NCBI RefSeq assembly: GCF_004340875.1
Contig: NZ_SLXQ01000009.1
Location: 124,001 to 188,000, forward strand
Length of the DNA stretch: 64,000 bases
Source of the DNA: Tamaricihabitans halophyticus
Lineage (GTDB): Bacteria; Actinomycetota; Actinomycetes; Mycobacteriales; Pseudonocardiaceae
Direction: 5' to 3'
How positions within the stretch are numbered: the first letter of the stretch is position 1; every line of letters starts with the position of its first letter. Shown piece by piece: positions 32,664 through 41,587 of this stretch. A program made the position numbers and the translations under genes. The notes under the pieces were generated by a model. That model searched no databases and was not told where the DNA came from. It was given only the letters and a program-made list of their open reading frames with translations.

Positions 32664-35222
32664 TCAGGACTGCGGCACGGTTGGCGAGATCCGCTCGTAG
32701 AGCGTGCCGCGCTGCCTCGCCGGCCGACCGGCGAGCGCCGCCATCTTGGCCAGCTGCTCGACGGTGCGTTGCGAACCGTGCTCCGAACCGGCCATCCGGC
32801 TGATCGTCTCCTCCATCAGGGTGCCGCCGAGGTCGTTCGCCCCGCCCTTGAGTACGCCCGCGGTGCCGTCATCGCCGAGTTTCACCCAGGAACACTGGAT
32901 ATTGTCGATCCGGCCATGCAGCGCAAGCCGGGCAAACGCGTGCACCGCGCGGTTGTCCCGCCAGCTCGGCCCGGTCCGCGCCAGCCCGGCAAGGTAGATC
33001 GGCGCGCTGCGATGCACGAACGGCAGCGCCACGAACTCGGTGAATCCCGGGGCACCCGCGGCGCGCGCGGTGTCTTGCACGGCGGCCAGGGTGCGGAAAT
33101 GCCCGAGCCAGTGGCCAGGGTGGTCCACATGCCCGTACATCATCGTGGAGGAGGATCGGATCCCCAGCCGGTGCGCGGTGGAGACCACGTCAACCCAGGT
33201 GGCCGCGGGCAGCTTGCCCTTGGTCAGCACCCAGCGGACATCATCGTCCAGGATCTCGGCCGCGGTACCCGGAATCGAGTCCAGCCCGGCGTCGCGTAGT
33301 TCGGTGAGCCATTCGGCCACGCTCACCCCTGCCTTGGCGGCGGCGCTGACCACTTCCATCGGAGAGAAGGCGTGTACGTGCATACCGGGCAATCTGGCCT
33401 TGATCGCCCGCACGATGTCCGCGTAGTAGGTCACCGGCAACTTGGGGTCGATGCCGCCCTGCATGCAGACCTCGGTGGCGCCGACGTCCCATGCCTCGCC
33501 GGCGCGCGTGGCCACCTCGTCGATCGAGAGCCGGAAGGCGTCGGCATCGCGCTCGCGCTGCGCGAAGGCGCAGAACCGGCAGCCGACGTAGCACACGTTG
33601 GAGAAGTTGATGTTCCGGTTGACCACGTAGGTGACGTCCGAGCCGCTGACCTCCGCGCGTAGCTGGTCGGCGAGCTCGGTCAGCTCGTCGAGCGCCGCGC
33701 CGTCCGCGGTGATCAGTGCCATGGCGGCATCGGTGTGCCGCTCGTCCAGCAACGCCGCCGGGTCCTCGGCCGCTAGGCGCAGGCCCGCATGCACGTCACC
33801 GGCCAGCCGTTCGGGGGCACCGCGCGCCGGCAGCTGGGCACGTAGCTCGACCCAGTCGCCGTACACGGTGTCGAAATCGCCGCGCCGGTCCGTGGTGCGA
33901 CCGGACGAGTCGATCTCGGTGTGCAGGTCCACCCGCCCGCCGGAATCGGCCCCGCCGTCCGGTTCCTGCCAGGGCAGCCCGGCCGGCGCGGCGCCCGGTG
34001 CGGCAAGGCCGTCCGGGGCGGCCAGCGCGCGGACATGCTCGGATACCCGCGCGTCCAGCCACTGGGTTGCCGAACGCACGAAGCGCGGATACGCGGTCAA
34101 CCGTTCGCGCAGTTCGAAGCCGGCTTGTTCGGTCCAGTTCCGCAGTTCCTCGATCTGCGGCCATGGCCGTTCCGGGTTCACATGATCCGGGGTGACCGGG
34201 GATACCCCGCCCCAGTCGTCGATGCCCGCGCGCAGCAGCAGCTCGTGTTCCGAGCCGACCAGGTTCGGTGGGGCCTGCACGCTCACCCCTGGCGGCAGCA
34301 CCAGGCGAGCCACCGCAACCGTGGCGGCGAGATCGTGGATATCCGCGTCCGGGGTGGCGCGCATCGCGGTGTCCGGTTTCGCCCGGAAGTTCTGCACGAT
34401 CACTTCCTGGATATGCCGGTACTGCTTGGCGAGCCCGCGAATCGCCAGCAGCGAGTCGGCGCGTTCGGCCAGTGTTTCGCCGATGCCGACCAGAATTCCG
34501 GTGGTGAACGGGATCCCGACGCGGCCGGCGTCGGTGATCGCCCGCAGGCGTACCGCGGGGTTCTTGTCCGGGCTGCCGTAATGCGGCCCGCCCCGTTCGG
34601 ACCACAGCCGCTCGGCGGTGGTTTCTAACATCATCCCCATGCTCGGCGCGACTGGGCGGAGCCGGGTCAACTCTTCCCAGGACAGCACGCCCGGGTTGAG
34701 GTGCGGCAGCAGTCCGGTTTCCTCGAGCACGTCGATCGCGCAGGCGCGGACGTAGTCGACGGTGGTGTCGAAGCCGCGCTCGGTGAGCCATTCGCGCGCG
34801 GCCGGCCAGCGCTCCTCCGGTCGGTCGCCCAGAGTGAACAGTGCTTCCTTGCACCCCATCGCGGCGCCGGACCTGGCGATTTCCAGCACTTCGTCGCGTT
34901 CCAGGAAGGCGGCGTCGACCTTGCCCGGCACGGTGGCGAAGGTGCAGTAATGGCAGCGATCCCGACACAGCCTGGTGAGCGGGATGAACACATTGCTCGC
35001 GTAGGTGACGATGCCGTCCTGGCCTTCGGCAGCCTGGTGCGCGCCGCGTACGCGCGCCGCGATGTCGAGCAACTCGTCGAGCCACGCACCGCGCGCGTGC
35101 AGCAGTACGGCCGCCTCGGTCTGGTCGAGCGTGACACCGTCGCGGGCTCGCCGCAGCGCTCGGCGCATGGCCGAATCGGTCGGACGAGGTTCCGGCGGCG
35201 TCAGGGAAAGATCGAAAACCAC
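32664..35222 (-). CDS. fbiC: 7,8-didemethyl-8-hydroxy-5-deazariboflavin (FO) synthase, bifunctional
   Basis: An 852-residue fusion of the two radical-SAM enzymes CofG (N-terminal) and CofH (C-terminal), the form found in actinobacteria. It makes FO, the chromophore of coenzyme F420, from tyrosine and 5-amino-6-ribitylamino-uracil. The CofG cluster site is C86-x3-C90-x2-C93 ([10 protein letters not shown]). The CofH site in the second half is [24 protein letters not shown] and the TTMMYGHVD-like block ([15 protein letters not shown]) are also diagnostic. Its presence explains the F420/PPOX-type oxidoreductases in the window. Confidence 0.97.
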   Translation of the reverse strand: MVFDLSLTPPEPRPTDSAMRRALRRARDGVTLDQTEAAVLLHARGAWLDELLDIAARVRGAHQAAEGQDGIVTYASNVFIPLTRLCRDRCHYCTFATVPGKVDAAFLERDEVLEIARSGAAMGCKEALFTLGDRPEERWPAAREWLTERGFDTTVDYVRACAIDVLEETGLLPHLNPGVLSWEELTRLRPVAPSMGMMLETTAERLWSERGGPHYGSPDKNPAVRLRAITDAGRVGIPFTTGILVGIGETLAERADSLLAIRGLAKQYRHIQEVIVQNFRAKPDTAMRATPDADIHDLAATVAVARLVLPPGVSVQAPPNLVGSEHELLLRAGIDDWGGVSPVTPDHVNPERPWPQIEELRNWTEQAGFELRERLTAYPRFVRSATQWLDARVSEHVRALAAPDGLAAPGAAPAGLPWQEPDGGADSGGRVDLHTEIDSSGRTTDRRGDFDTVYGDWVELRAQLPARGAPERLAGDVHAGLRLAAEDPAALLDERHTDAAMALITADGAALDELTELADQLRAEVSGSDVTYVVNRNINFSNVCYVGCRFCAFAQRERDADAFRLSIDEVATRAGEAWDVGATEVCMQGGIDPKLPVTYYADIVRAIKARLPGMHVHAFSPMEVVSAAAKAGVSVAEWLTELRDAGLDSIPGTAAEILDDDVRWVLTKGKLPAATWVDVVSTAHRLGIRSSSTMMYGHVDHPGHWLGHFRTLAAVQDTARAAGAPGFTEFVALPFVHRSAPIYLAGLARTGPSWRDNRAVHAFARLALHGRIDNIQCSWVKLGDDGTAGVLKGGANDLGGTLMEETISRMAGSEHGSQRTVEQLAKMAALAGRPARQRGTLYERISPTVPQS

Positions 35223-35296
35223 GTCGTCCAGGCTATGGCGCCAACCGGTGCCCGACCAGAGGCAAATTCACCACCGCCGCCCCAGGAACCCACCAG

Positions 35297-35386
35297 AATC
35301 AACAGTTAGCCCGCTAAACGCGACCCGAAATCAACAGTTAGCCCGCTAAACGGACTCGGAAATCAACGGTTAGCCCGCTGAACGCG
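35297..35386 (-). repeat. Three copies of the dispersed palindromic repeat
   Basis: Minus-strand copies lie at 35297-35321, 35328-35352 and 35361-35386, spaced 6-8 bp apart. Each reads as GCG(or CG)TTTAGCGGGCTAAC(T/C)G then TTGATT, with the last copy starting GCGTTCAGC. They fill the 208-bp gap between fbiC and the next minus-strand gene; nothing else stands out there. Confidence 0.9.
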
Positions 35387-35430
35387 TTTTTTCAGCGCGC
35401 GGGAGGGAGCGCGGGGTGCTGGTGCGCGCC

Positions 35431-35802
35431 CTAGGCGGGGGTGCGGTCCTGGGGTTTACTCGCCGGTTCGGCCTGCCGGGGGATCGCGGGGATCTCCTGG
35501 GTGTGCGCGGCCGCTTCCTGCGCGCGTACGCGCTGTCGAGCCAGTGCCGTACGCCGCTGGCGAAGCAGGCCGAGCGCCAAGCCGCCGAGCCCGACGGCAA
35601 CCGCGATGAGGCCAACCGGCCCGAAGACGGCGAGCGCGGAACCGCCCGTGGTTTCCGTTTCCTGCGCGCTCACCCGAATACTTGCCGAGGCGGGCGCCGC
35701 GCCGAGCACAAACAGCACCGGCACCACGGACAGCACCAGCGCGCCACGGCGCCAGACGGATCGCGCAGCTGAACGGGTACGGGCAGCTGCTCGGTAGAGC
35801 AC
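35431..35802 (-). CDS. Small exported/membrane protein with signal peptide and one transmembrane helix
   Basis: A 123-residue protein. A twin-Arg-like basic N-terminus precedes a hydrophobic signal (LVLSVVPVLFVLGAAPASAS) with a probable cleavage after Ala-Ser-Ala. A short exposed segment (IRVSAQETETTGG) follows, then a membrane helix (VFGPVGLIAVAVGLGGLALGLL) and a cytoplasmic Arg/Ala/Gln tail. The order resembles small LPXTG-less envelope proteins of actinobacteria. I do not recognise a named family. It is divergent from the PPOX-type gene. Confidence 0.6.
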   Translation of the reverse strand: MLYRAAARTRSAARSVWRRGALVLSVVPVLFVLGAAPASASIRVSAQETETTGGSALAVFGPVGLIAVAVGLGGLALGLLRQRRTALARQRVRAQEAAAHTQEIPAIPRQAEPASKPQDRTPA

Positions 35803-35970
35803 GGAAACGCCTCCTGCGCGGATGGATCTCGTCGTCGCTCCATTCGGGCGACCTTGCTGCTACCCCGACGACCGCGAAACCTACCGAGCGTGCCAGCCGG
35901 CACTGCAACCGGGTGCCCGTACCCGCCATACTTGGCTGGTCAGCACCCTGATGAAGCAGGACAACAACGA

Positions 35971-36495
35971 ATGGCACAGGACAAGTACGCCACCGAGGCA
36001 CCATTGGCCACCGTTGCCGAGGCGTTCACCGAGATGGCCAACCGGATGGTCTACGCGACGCTGGCCACCGTGGACGGCAATGGCCGACCGCGCTCACGCA
36101 TGGTGCACTCCCTCTGGCAGTGGAACGGCGAGCAGCTCACCGGCTGGGTGGGCAGCATGGTCACCCCGATGAAGCGCGCCCATCTGGCCCGCAACCCCTA
36201 CGTATCCTGCAATTTCTGGGACGGCGCCGAGGTCTACGACACCTGCGTCGCGGAATGCCGCGCCGAACTACTGCTGGACGAGGAGAGTAAACGCGCGGGC
36301 TGGGAGCTGTTCAAGAACACGCCGGAGCCACTTGGCTACGACCCCGGCGCCGTGCACCCGGACTGGCAGGACGGACCGAGTTCGCCAGCCTGGGGCGTAC
36401 TACGCCTCGAGCCCTGGTTCCTCCGGGTCTTTCCCGGCGAGTTCGCCCGCACCGGAAACGGCCGCATCCTGCAGTGGCGCGAACCGGCTTCCTGA
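35971..36495 (+). CDS. Pyridoxamine 5'-phosphate oxidase-fold (PPOX) flavin/F420 protein
   Basis: A 174-residue split-barrel protein. MVYATLATVDGNGRPRSRMVH is the flavin/F420-binding strand pair (A-T-x-x-x-x-G-x-P-x-x-R), GWVGSMVTPMKRAHLARNPYVSC is the K-x-x-x-L-x-x-N-P block, and GRILQWRE closes the fold. Such proteins reduce or oxidise small molecules using FMN or F420. ATG 35971 is used because the fold starts soon after. It is followed 33 bp later by a TetR gene on the same strand. Confidence 0.82.
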   Translation: MAQDKYATEAPLATVAEAFTEMANRMVYATLATVDGNGRPRSRMVHSLWQWNGEQLTGWVGSMVTPMKRAHLARNPYVSCNFWDGAEVYDTCVAECRAELLLDEESKRAGWELFKNTPEPLGYDPGAVHPDWQDGPSSPAWGVLRLEPWFLRVFPGEFARTGNGRILQWREPAS

Positions 36496-36528
36496 CCGGA
36501 GCCAACGCGGGGGACTAAGGTTGCGGCC

Positions 36529-37137
36529 ATGCCTCGCCCGAGTGTGGAAGCCGAACGACGGGAGCAGATCCTGAGTTCGGCCTGCCGGGTGATCGCGGAC
36601 AAGGGGTTTCGCGCGCTGCGCATCGCCGACGTGGCCGAGCGGACCCGGGTTTCGCCCGGCATTATCCACTACTACTTCGCGAACAAGCGAGAACTGGTCA
36701 AAGCGGCTTTCGAACACAACTTCGCGGATTCGCTACGGCGCAGGGCGGCCATCCTGGATTCCGACCAGGACGCGCTGACGAAACTGCGCGCGCTCGTGGA
36801 GGACTATCTGCCGGATGGCGCGGAAACCGTCCGGGCCTGGCATGTCTGGGCAACGCTCTGGGTGGAAGGGCTGCACGACCCCGAGTTACAGGAGCTCAAC
36901 GAGCGTGCCTATGGCGAGTGGCGCAGGCTGGTGACCAGCATCGTGCGGGCGGGGCAAGCGGACGGCCAGATCGCCGATACCGATCCGGTCGAAGTGGCCA
37001 ATGTGCTGGTTGGCCTGTTGGACGGGTTGGCCATGCAGGTGCTGCTCGGTTCCCGGAACATGGCGCTGGATCAGATGCGCGACACCTGCCATGCGTTCCT
37101 CGACCGCATTGTGCCGTTCACCGACCGCGTGCCGTGA
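36529..37137 (+). CDS. TetR-family regulator (BetI-like C-terminal domain)
   Basis: A 202-residue regulator. The HTH is at about 9-55 (REQILSSACRVIADKGF, then IADVAERTRVSPGIIHYYFANKREL). The C-terminal part VRAWHVWATLWVEGLHDPELQELNERAYGEWRRL is the BetI/TetR_C_6 type with its Trp-rich ligand pocket. A TAAGGT box at 36516-36521 sits 7 nt before the ATG, a leaderless pattern. It lies end-to-end (4 bp) with the convergent quinone oxidoreductase gene. It is a candidate for binding the palindrome at 38193-38216. Confidence 0.86.
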   Translation: MPRPSVEAERREQILSSACRVIADKGFRALRIADVAERTRVSPGIIHYYFANKRELVKAAFEHNFADSLRRRAAILDSDQDALTKLRALVEDYLPDGAETVRAWHVWATLWVEGLHDPELQELNERAYGEWRRLVTSIVRAGQADGQIADTDPVEVANVLVGLLDGLAMQVLLGSRNMALDQMRDTCHAFLDRIVPFTDRVP

Positions 37138-37141
37138 CCAC

Positions 37142-38098
37142 TCAGCTCACATCGAGCAGCGTTTTGCCTACGGTCGCCCGCGATTCGATCGCCGCATGCG
37201 CATCGGCGGCCCGCTCGAGCGGGAATCGCTGACCGATCACCGGACGCAGCCGCCCCTGCGCCGCCTCGGCAAGCGCGTACTCCGTGCACGCCCGCAGGTC
37301 CTGCTGAGTTGGTTGTGCCCGCGGCATCCGCACGCCTCGTGCCTCGGCGCGCTCCTCGGGGATATCCGCCCAACTCCCGCTGGCCAGCCCGAAGCTGACC
37401 ATCCGGCCGCCACTGTCAAGTAGCTCGAATGCCTCGCTGGCGAGCTGACCACCGACTCCGTCGAAGACCACGTCGACCCCGCCGACGGCCGAGCGCACCC
37501 GCCGCGACCAGTTCGGCTCCCGGTAGTCGACCACGACCTCCGCCCCCAAGTCGGCGGCCAGCTCAGCCTTGTGGGCGCCCCCGGCCGCCGCCACCACCCG
37601 AGCTCCGGTGGCGACCCCCAGTTGCACCAGCAGACTGCCCACGCCCCCCGCGGCCGCCTCGACCAGCACGCGGTCCCCCTGCCGTAGTTCGGCGAGCCGC
37701 GTCAGCATGGTCGCGGTACGGCCATCGGCGAGCAACGCGAGCGCGCTGTCCAGTGCCAACCCCGCTGGCACCGGAAACAGCGCGTCCGCCCGAACCGCCG
37801 CCCGCTCGGCGTATCCCCCTGACCCACCGGTGCTACCCACCACGGTCGCGCCGAGCAGTTCGCTCGATACCCCCGCACCGAGCGAACTGACCACCCCGGC
37901 TACCCCGTTGCCAGGAATGGTTGGCGGTGCCAGCCGCGACGGACCTTCCCCGCCCGCCCGCAACTGGGTTTCCACGAACGTGATGTTCGCGTGCGCCACC
38001 TCGACCATGACCTCGCCGGAGGCAAGTACCGGCTCGGCAGCCGCTGCTGGCACCAGTACTTCCGGTCCGCCGAAAGCCGTCAGCCAAACCGCACGCAT
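37142..38098 (-). CDS. NADPH:quinone oxidoreductase-like zinc-less MDR enzyme
   Basis: A 318-residue medium-chain reductase of the quinone oxidoreductase branch. The fold starts MRAVWLTAFGGPEVLV; the nucleotide loop is EAAAGGVGSLLVQLG with the A-A-x-G-G-V-G motif; no structural zinc Cys cluster is present. It should reduce quinones or alpha,beta-unsaturated carbonyls with NADPH. Its upstream region carries an 18-bp CCTC-N10-GAGG dyad preceded by TTGACC, the layout of SoxR/MerR-activated promoters, which fits a redox-stress role. Confidence 0.85.
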   Translation of the reverse strand: MRAVWLTAFGGPEVLVPAAAAEPVLASGEVMVEVAHANITFVETQLRAGGEGPSRLAPPTIPGNGVAGVVSSLGAGVSSELLGATVVGSTGGSGGYAERAAVRADALFPVPAGLALDSALALLADGRTATMLTRLAELRQGDRVLVEAAAGGVGSLLVQLGVATGARVVAAAGGAHKAELAADLGAEVVVDYREPNWSRRVRSAVGGVDVVFDGVGGQLASEAFELLDSGGRMVSFGLASGSWADIPEERAEARGVRMPRAQPTQQDLRACTEYALAEAAQGRLRPVIGQRFPLERAADAHAAIESRATVGKTLLDVS

Positions 38099-38141
38099 CG
38101 CGCTCCTCCGGTCACCCGTCCTGCCGTGAGATCAGCGTGCA

Positions 38142-38161
38142 ACCTCGAGTTTGGTCGAGGT
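38142..38161 (-). promoter_or_regulatory. SoxR/MerR-like operator upstream of the quinone oxidoreductase gene
   Basis: ACCTCGA (38142-38148) and TCGAGGT (38155-38161) form a perfect dyad with a 6-bp spacer. From CCTC to GAGG it is 18 bp, the spacing of the E. coli SoxR box. On the minus strand it is preceded by TTG to give TTGACC, a -35-like hexamer, so it would lie between -35 and -10 of the oxidoreductase promoter. Confidence 0.55.
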
Positions 38162-38192
38162 CAACGGATGTGATCCGAAGCACCAGGAAGCG

Positions 38193-38216
38193 ATAATTGA
38201 CTGGCGCGTCAGTTAT
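38193..38216. promoter_or_regulatory. Imperfect TetR-type palindrome upstream of the acyl-CoA dehydrogenase
   Basis: ATAATTGAC (38193-38201) and GTCAGTTAT (38208-38216) match at eight of nine paired positions across a 6-bp spacer. The region is AT-rich compared with its surroundings and lies 66 bp before the acyl-CoA dehydrogenase start. Two TetR genes flank this region (36529 and 39469). Confidence 0.5.
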
Positions 38217-38281
38217 TTATTACGGTTGGCTGGCAATCGGACCGGTCCGCGCCGTCGCGGATAGCAGGAGAGGCCAGCCGC

Positions 38282-39448
38282 ATGAACTTGCCCACCGAAC
38301 TGGTGGAACTTTCCGCCGAGCAGCACAGCGTCCTCGAGCTGTGCCAGAGCTTCGCCAGCGAACAGATCCGGCCGATCGCCCGCGCCGTCGATGAAGCCGA
38401 TACCGAGGTGTGCTGGGATATCTGGCATCGCGCGGCCGAGGTCGGGCTCACCTCGTTCATGCTTCCCGAGGAGCACGGTGGTGGCGGGTTCACCGATGTG
38501 TTCACCCAATGCCTGGTACAGGAAGAGCTCTGCGCGGGCGATGTGGCGATCGGCAACCTGCTGACCGCGAACGGGTTTTTCGCGCATCCGGTCCTCGAGC
38601 TCGGCACCGCCGAGCAACGCGAGCGCTACCTGCGCCCGCTCACCAGCAACAAGCCGCCGATGACCGCGCTCGCGGTGACCGAACCGGACGTCGGTTCGGA
38701 TGCCGCCGGGATCACCACCCGCGCCACCAGCAACGGCGACGGCTACCTGCTTTCCGGCCGCAAGGCATGGATTTCCAACGCGGGCGCCGCCGAGCACTAC
38801 ATCATCTTCGCGACGGTCGATCCCGCCAAGCGCTCGCGCGGGGTCACCGCGTTCGTGGTGCACAAGGACGCGCCCGGGTTCAGCGTTTCCGCGCCGTGGC
38901 GCAAGATGGGCCAGCGCGCGCTGATCAACGCGGAACTGACGCTCGACGACGTTCCTGTGTCCACAACGGACATGCTCGGCACGGAGGGCGCCGGATTCGC
39001 TGGTCTCATGCAGACTTTCGACCGCTCGCGCACGATCCTGGCGGCCGCGGCGACCGGCCTTGCCAGGGCGGCGACCGAGTACGCGGCGGACTACGCGGCG
39101 CAGCGCACCCAGTTCGGCAAACCGATCAACCAGCACCAGGCTGTGGCCTTCCGACTTGCGGAAATGGCAACCAGGGTCGAGTCGGCGAGGTTGCTTACCT
39201 GGCGCGCAGCGCGCCGGATCGACGCCGGTCTACCAGCAAGCAGGGAGTCCGCGATGGCCAAACTGGTGGCTTCGGAGACGGCGATGTTCGCGACCTGGGC
39301 GGCGGTGCAAACACTTGGCGGCTGGGGCTACTCACGGGAGTTCCTTGCGGAGAAGTGGATGCGCGATGCCAAGCTCGAGGAAATCGAGGAAGGCACCTCG
39401 GATATGCAGCGCTTGATCATCTCCCGCGATCTCGTCAACGGGCGCTGA
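38282..39448 (+). CDS. Acyl-CoA dehydrogenase
   Basis: A 388-residue FAD enzyme. ALAVTEPDVGSDAAG is the first family signature, AWISNAGAAEHYIIFA follows, and AAVQTLGGWGYSREFLAEKWMRDAKLEEIEEGTSDMQ holds the C-terminal Q-x-x-G-G-x-G-Y and E-G-T/S blocks, with a Glu at the usual catalytic position. It should introduce a double bond into an acyl-CoA, or oxidise a related CoA substrate. An AGGAGAGG ribosome binding site precedes the ATG. It is bracketed by TetR genes and carries a palindrome upstream. Confidence 0.92.
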   Translation: MNLPTELVELSAEQHSVLELCQSFASEQIRPIARAVDEADTEVCWDIWHRAAEVGLTSFMLPEEHGGGGFTDVFTQCLVQEELCAGDVAIGNLLTANGFFAHPVLELGTAEQRERYLRPLTSNKPPMTALAVTEPDVGSDAAGITTRATSNGDGYLLSGRKAWISNAGAAEHYIIFATVDPAKRSRGVTAFVVHKDAPGFSVSAPWRKMGQRALINAELTLDDVPVSTTDMLGTEGAGFAGLMQTFDRSRTILAAAATGLARAATEYAADYAAQRTQFGKPINQHQAVAFRLAEMATRVESARLLTWRAARRIDAGLPASRESAMAKLVASETAMFATWAAVQTLGGWGYSREFLAEKWMRDAKLEEIEEGTSDMQRLIISRDLVNGR

Positions 39449-39468
39449 ACTGGTTCGGGCCAGCCGGA

Positions 39469-40107
39469 TCAGTCGACAGGCCCCTCGAACGCGAGGAAGA
39501 TCTCCGCACACCGATCCACGAGATGGCTACGGTCCACGTCGAGTTCGCCGCGCAGCCAGGCGGTTAGCGTCTGCGCGAGGCCGCCGACCAGGAACTGCGC
39601 GTTCACCCGGAGCGCCGTGCTGTCGCCGATCCCATAGAAATCCCGCGCGTGCCCGCGCAGTAGGGCGGCGAACCAGTCAGCCGATTCGATCCGCCGCGCG
39701 GCGAGCACGGCGCTCCCCGGCGCGACCGCGAACAGCAGCTGACCGCGGCGCGGATCCTCAGCGATCGTGCGGATCAACACGTCCAGTCCAGCGCGCACCC
39801 GCGCGTGCGCCTCGGCGGGGGCGGCGGCCACCGCGCGCTGGGTCCGGGCCGCGAGGTCAGTGACCACCTCGTCGTATACCGCACTGGCCAGCACCGTCCG
39901 GTCGGCGAAGCTCTCGTAGAAGTACCGGGCGGCCAGTCCGGCGCGTTTGCAGACGCCCCGGACGGTCAGATTTGCCTCACCACCCTCGGCCGCGAGCAGG
40001 TCGAGCCCCGCTTCGAGTAGTTGCGCGCGCCGCCGTGCCTGCCGCTGATCACCCGCGAGGCCGTGGTAGGCGCGCAATGGCGGGTCGGCCGGTGCCGAGC
40101 TGTTCAT
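39469..40107 (-). CDS. TetR-family transcriptional regulator
   Basis: A 212-residue regulator. The HTH region is RRAQLLEAGLDLLAAEGGEANLTVRGVCKRAGLAARYFYESFADRTVL (about 23-72), unusual for Arg-Tyr-Phe-Tyr-Glu in the recognition helix. The C-terminal domain carries RVRAGLDVLIRTIAEDPRRGQLLF. It is divergent from the DUF2236 gene, and the 83-bp gap holds a 28-bp near-perfect palindrome (40145-40172), almost certainly its operator. It converges on the acyl-CoA dehydrogenase gene with 20 bp between. Confidence 0.86.
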   Translation of the reverse strand: MNSSAPADPPLRAYHGLAGDQRQARRRAQLLEAGLDLLAAEGGEANLTVRGVCKRAGLAARYFYESFADRTVLASAVYDEVVTDLAARTQRAVAAAPAEAHARVRAGLDVLIRTIAEDPRRGQLLFAVAPGSAVLAARRIESADWFAALLRGHARDFYGIGDSTALRVNAQFLVGGLAQTLTAWLRGELDVDRSHLVDRCAEIFLAFEGPVD

Positions 40108-40144
40108 CCGCCCATCTTGACATCACCGTGTCGCGCGCGGTTCC

Positions 40145-40172
40145 ATATCTGCGAACGCTCGTTAGCAGATAT
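40145..40172. promoter_or_regulatory. 28-bp palindromic operator between TetR and DUF2236 genes
   Basis: Outer arms ATATCTGC (40145-40152) and GCAGATAT (40165-40172) are perfect. Inside them AACG (40154-40157) and CGTT (40160-40163) are also paired, leaving one mismatch (G153/A164) and a CT centre. Twelve of thirteen pairs match. Its place midway between divergent genes makes it a clear TetR operator. Confidence 0.82.
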
Positions 40173-40190
40173 CGTGGAAGGGGCGCCCGG

Positions 40191-41099
40191 ATGTCGACCG
40201 CCACAGATTCCAATGACGAGCTGGCCCGATCCAACGACAAACCGGCCCAGCCCAACGACAAACCGGCCCGGCTCAACGACAAACCGGCAGGGTCCAGGCG
40301 CGAGCTGGAACGCGCGATAGTCGGAGCGAGCCTCGCGGCTGGCACGGCGAACGTGATCATGCAGCTGGCCCTACCCGGCGTTGGGTACGGCGTGGTGGAA
40401 AGCACCGTGGAAAGCGGCCAGCTGTTCCGCCACCCGAAGAAGCGCACGCGCACCACGTTGACCTACCTCGCGGTCGCGAGCATGGGCACCGACGCGGAGC
40501 GCACCGCCTACCGCAAGGCGGTGAACACCTCGCACGCCCAGGTGCGCTCCGGCGAGCACAGTCCGGTGCGCTACAACGCGTTCGACCCGAAGCTCCAGCT
40601 GTGGGTGGCCGCCTGTCTTTACCGCGGTGTGGAGGACACCTACCGAGCGTTCATCGGCCCCCTTGACCCGGAGACCACCGAGCGGCTGTACCAGGAAAGC
40701 GCCAAACTGGGCACCACGCTTCAAGTGCCCGCCGATATGTGGCCGGCCAACCGGGCCGAGTTCGAGCGGTACTGGCAGTCCGCATTGGACGAAGTGCATA
40801 TCGATGACACGGTCCGCGCGTACCTCATCGACGTGATGAAACTGCGGTTCATGCCCCGCCACCGGCAGCTGGCCTTCGGCAGGCTGAGCACGTTCCTCAC
40901 CACGGGCTTTCTCCCGCAACGATTCCGCGAGGAAATGCGCCTGCCATGGCGCGAGCGCGACCAGCGGCTGTTCGACGCCTTCACCACGGTCGTCCGGGTA
41001 ATTGTCCGCCTACTGCCCACGCCGCTTCGCCAGTACCCCTACAACGCGTACCTCAACGATCTGCGTAAGCGCATCAAGCAGGGTCGGCGGCTGGTCTGA
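40191..41099 (+). CDS. DUF2236/MpaB-family oxygenase-like protein
   Basis: A 302-residue protein of the oxygenase MpaB/DUF2236 family, which includes haem-b enzymes such as the latex-clearing protein Lcp. Family blocks include IMQLALPGVGYGVVES, RTTLTYLAVASMGTDAERTAYRKAVNTSHAQV, LQLWVAACLYRGVEDTY and LPWRERDQRLFD. The N-terminal 35 residues are a low-complexity NDKPA repeat. ATG 40191 follows a GGAAGGGG stretch. It is probably repressed by the divergent TetR through the 28-bp palindrome; the substrate is unknown. Confidence 0.85.
   Translation: MSTATDSNDELARSNDKPAQPNDKPARLNDKPAGSRRELERAIVGASLAAGTANVIMQLALPGVGYGVVESTVESGQLFRHPKKRTRTTLTYLAVASMGTDAERTAYRKAVNTSHAQVRSGEHSPVRYNAFDPKLQLWVAACLYRGVEDTYRAFIGPLDPETTERLYQESAKLGTTLQVPADMWPANRAEFERYWQSALDEVHIDDTVRAYLIDVMKLRFMPRHRQLAFGRLSTFLTTGFLPQRFREEMRLPWRERDQRLFDAFTTVVRVIVRLLPTPLRQYPYNAYLNDLRKRIKQGRRLV
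40209..40292 (+). repeat. Four 21-bp tandem repeats encoding NDKPA units
   Basis: Four in-frame 21-bp units start at 40209, 40230, 40251 and 40272, encoding SNDELAR, SNDKPAQ, PNDKPAR and LNDKPAG. The last three are nearly identical at the DNA level while the first has diverged. They lengthen the polar N-terminus of the DUF2236 protein, and copy number is likely to vary between strains. Confidence 0.88.
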
Positions 41100-41116
41100 A
41101 CCGCCGGAAGGCGCGG

Positions 41117-41527
41117 TCAGCCGTGCGCCCGATAATCCGCCGCATACCAGTCGTCACCCACTGGCTCCCCTGCCATGTTCCAGCTCCACGATTCGGTGGG
41201 CGTGATCCGCAGATACGTGCCCGGCCCGACCATCCCCACCCGCTCGAACGGCTGCTCGGCACGGCCGTAGATACGCAGACCGCGAACGATGAACGGGTCG
41301 AAGGAGACCATATCGTCGAACAGCAGCGCGACCTTTTCGTTGCCCGCGGCAATATTGCGGAACTTTCGAGTGCGCACCACGGTGGTTCCACCGCCCACCC
41401 AGAAGTAGGTGCCGTCGAATTCCGCGGCTACCGGCACCACGTCCGGCTGCCCTGTCGCCGCAACCGTCGCCAGCCTCGCCAACGGTTGCGAGCGCAGGTA
41501 GGTCAATTCCGCTTCGGTGAACGCCAT
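41117..41527 (-). CDS. PPOX-class F420-dependent oxidoreductase
   Basis: A 136-residue split-barrel protein of the Rv1155-like F420 group. LARLATVAATGQPDVVPVAAEF is the cofactor strand, VGGGTTVVRTRKFRNIAAGNEKVALLFDD carries the conserved T-R-K-x-x-N-x-x-x-N segment that contacts F420 or FMN phosphates, and LRIYGRAE follows. ATG 41527 or a GTG two codons upstream may be used. fbiC in this window supplies the F420 pathway. It is divergent from the HD-domain gene across a SoxR-like element. Confidence 0.88.
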   Translation of the reverse strand: MAFTEAELTYLRSQPLARLATVAATGQPDVVPVAAEFDGTYFWVGGGTTVVRTRKFRNIAAGNEKVALLFDDMVSFDPFIVRGLRIYGRAEQPFERVGMVGPGTYLRITPTESWSWNMAGEPVGDDWYAADYRAHG

Positions 41528-41587
41528 GGGCACCGCCCTTTCCGGTCAAGTGGCCCCGAATGCCACAAACTCGACGTCGATACCGAC

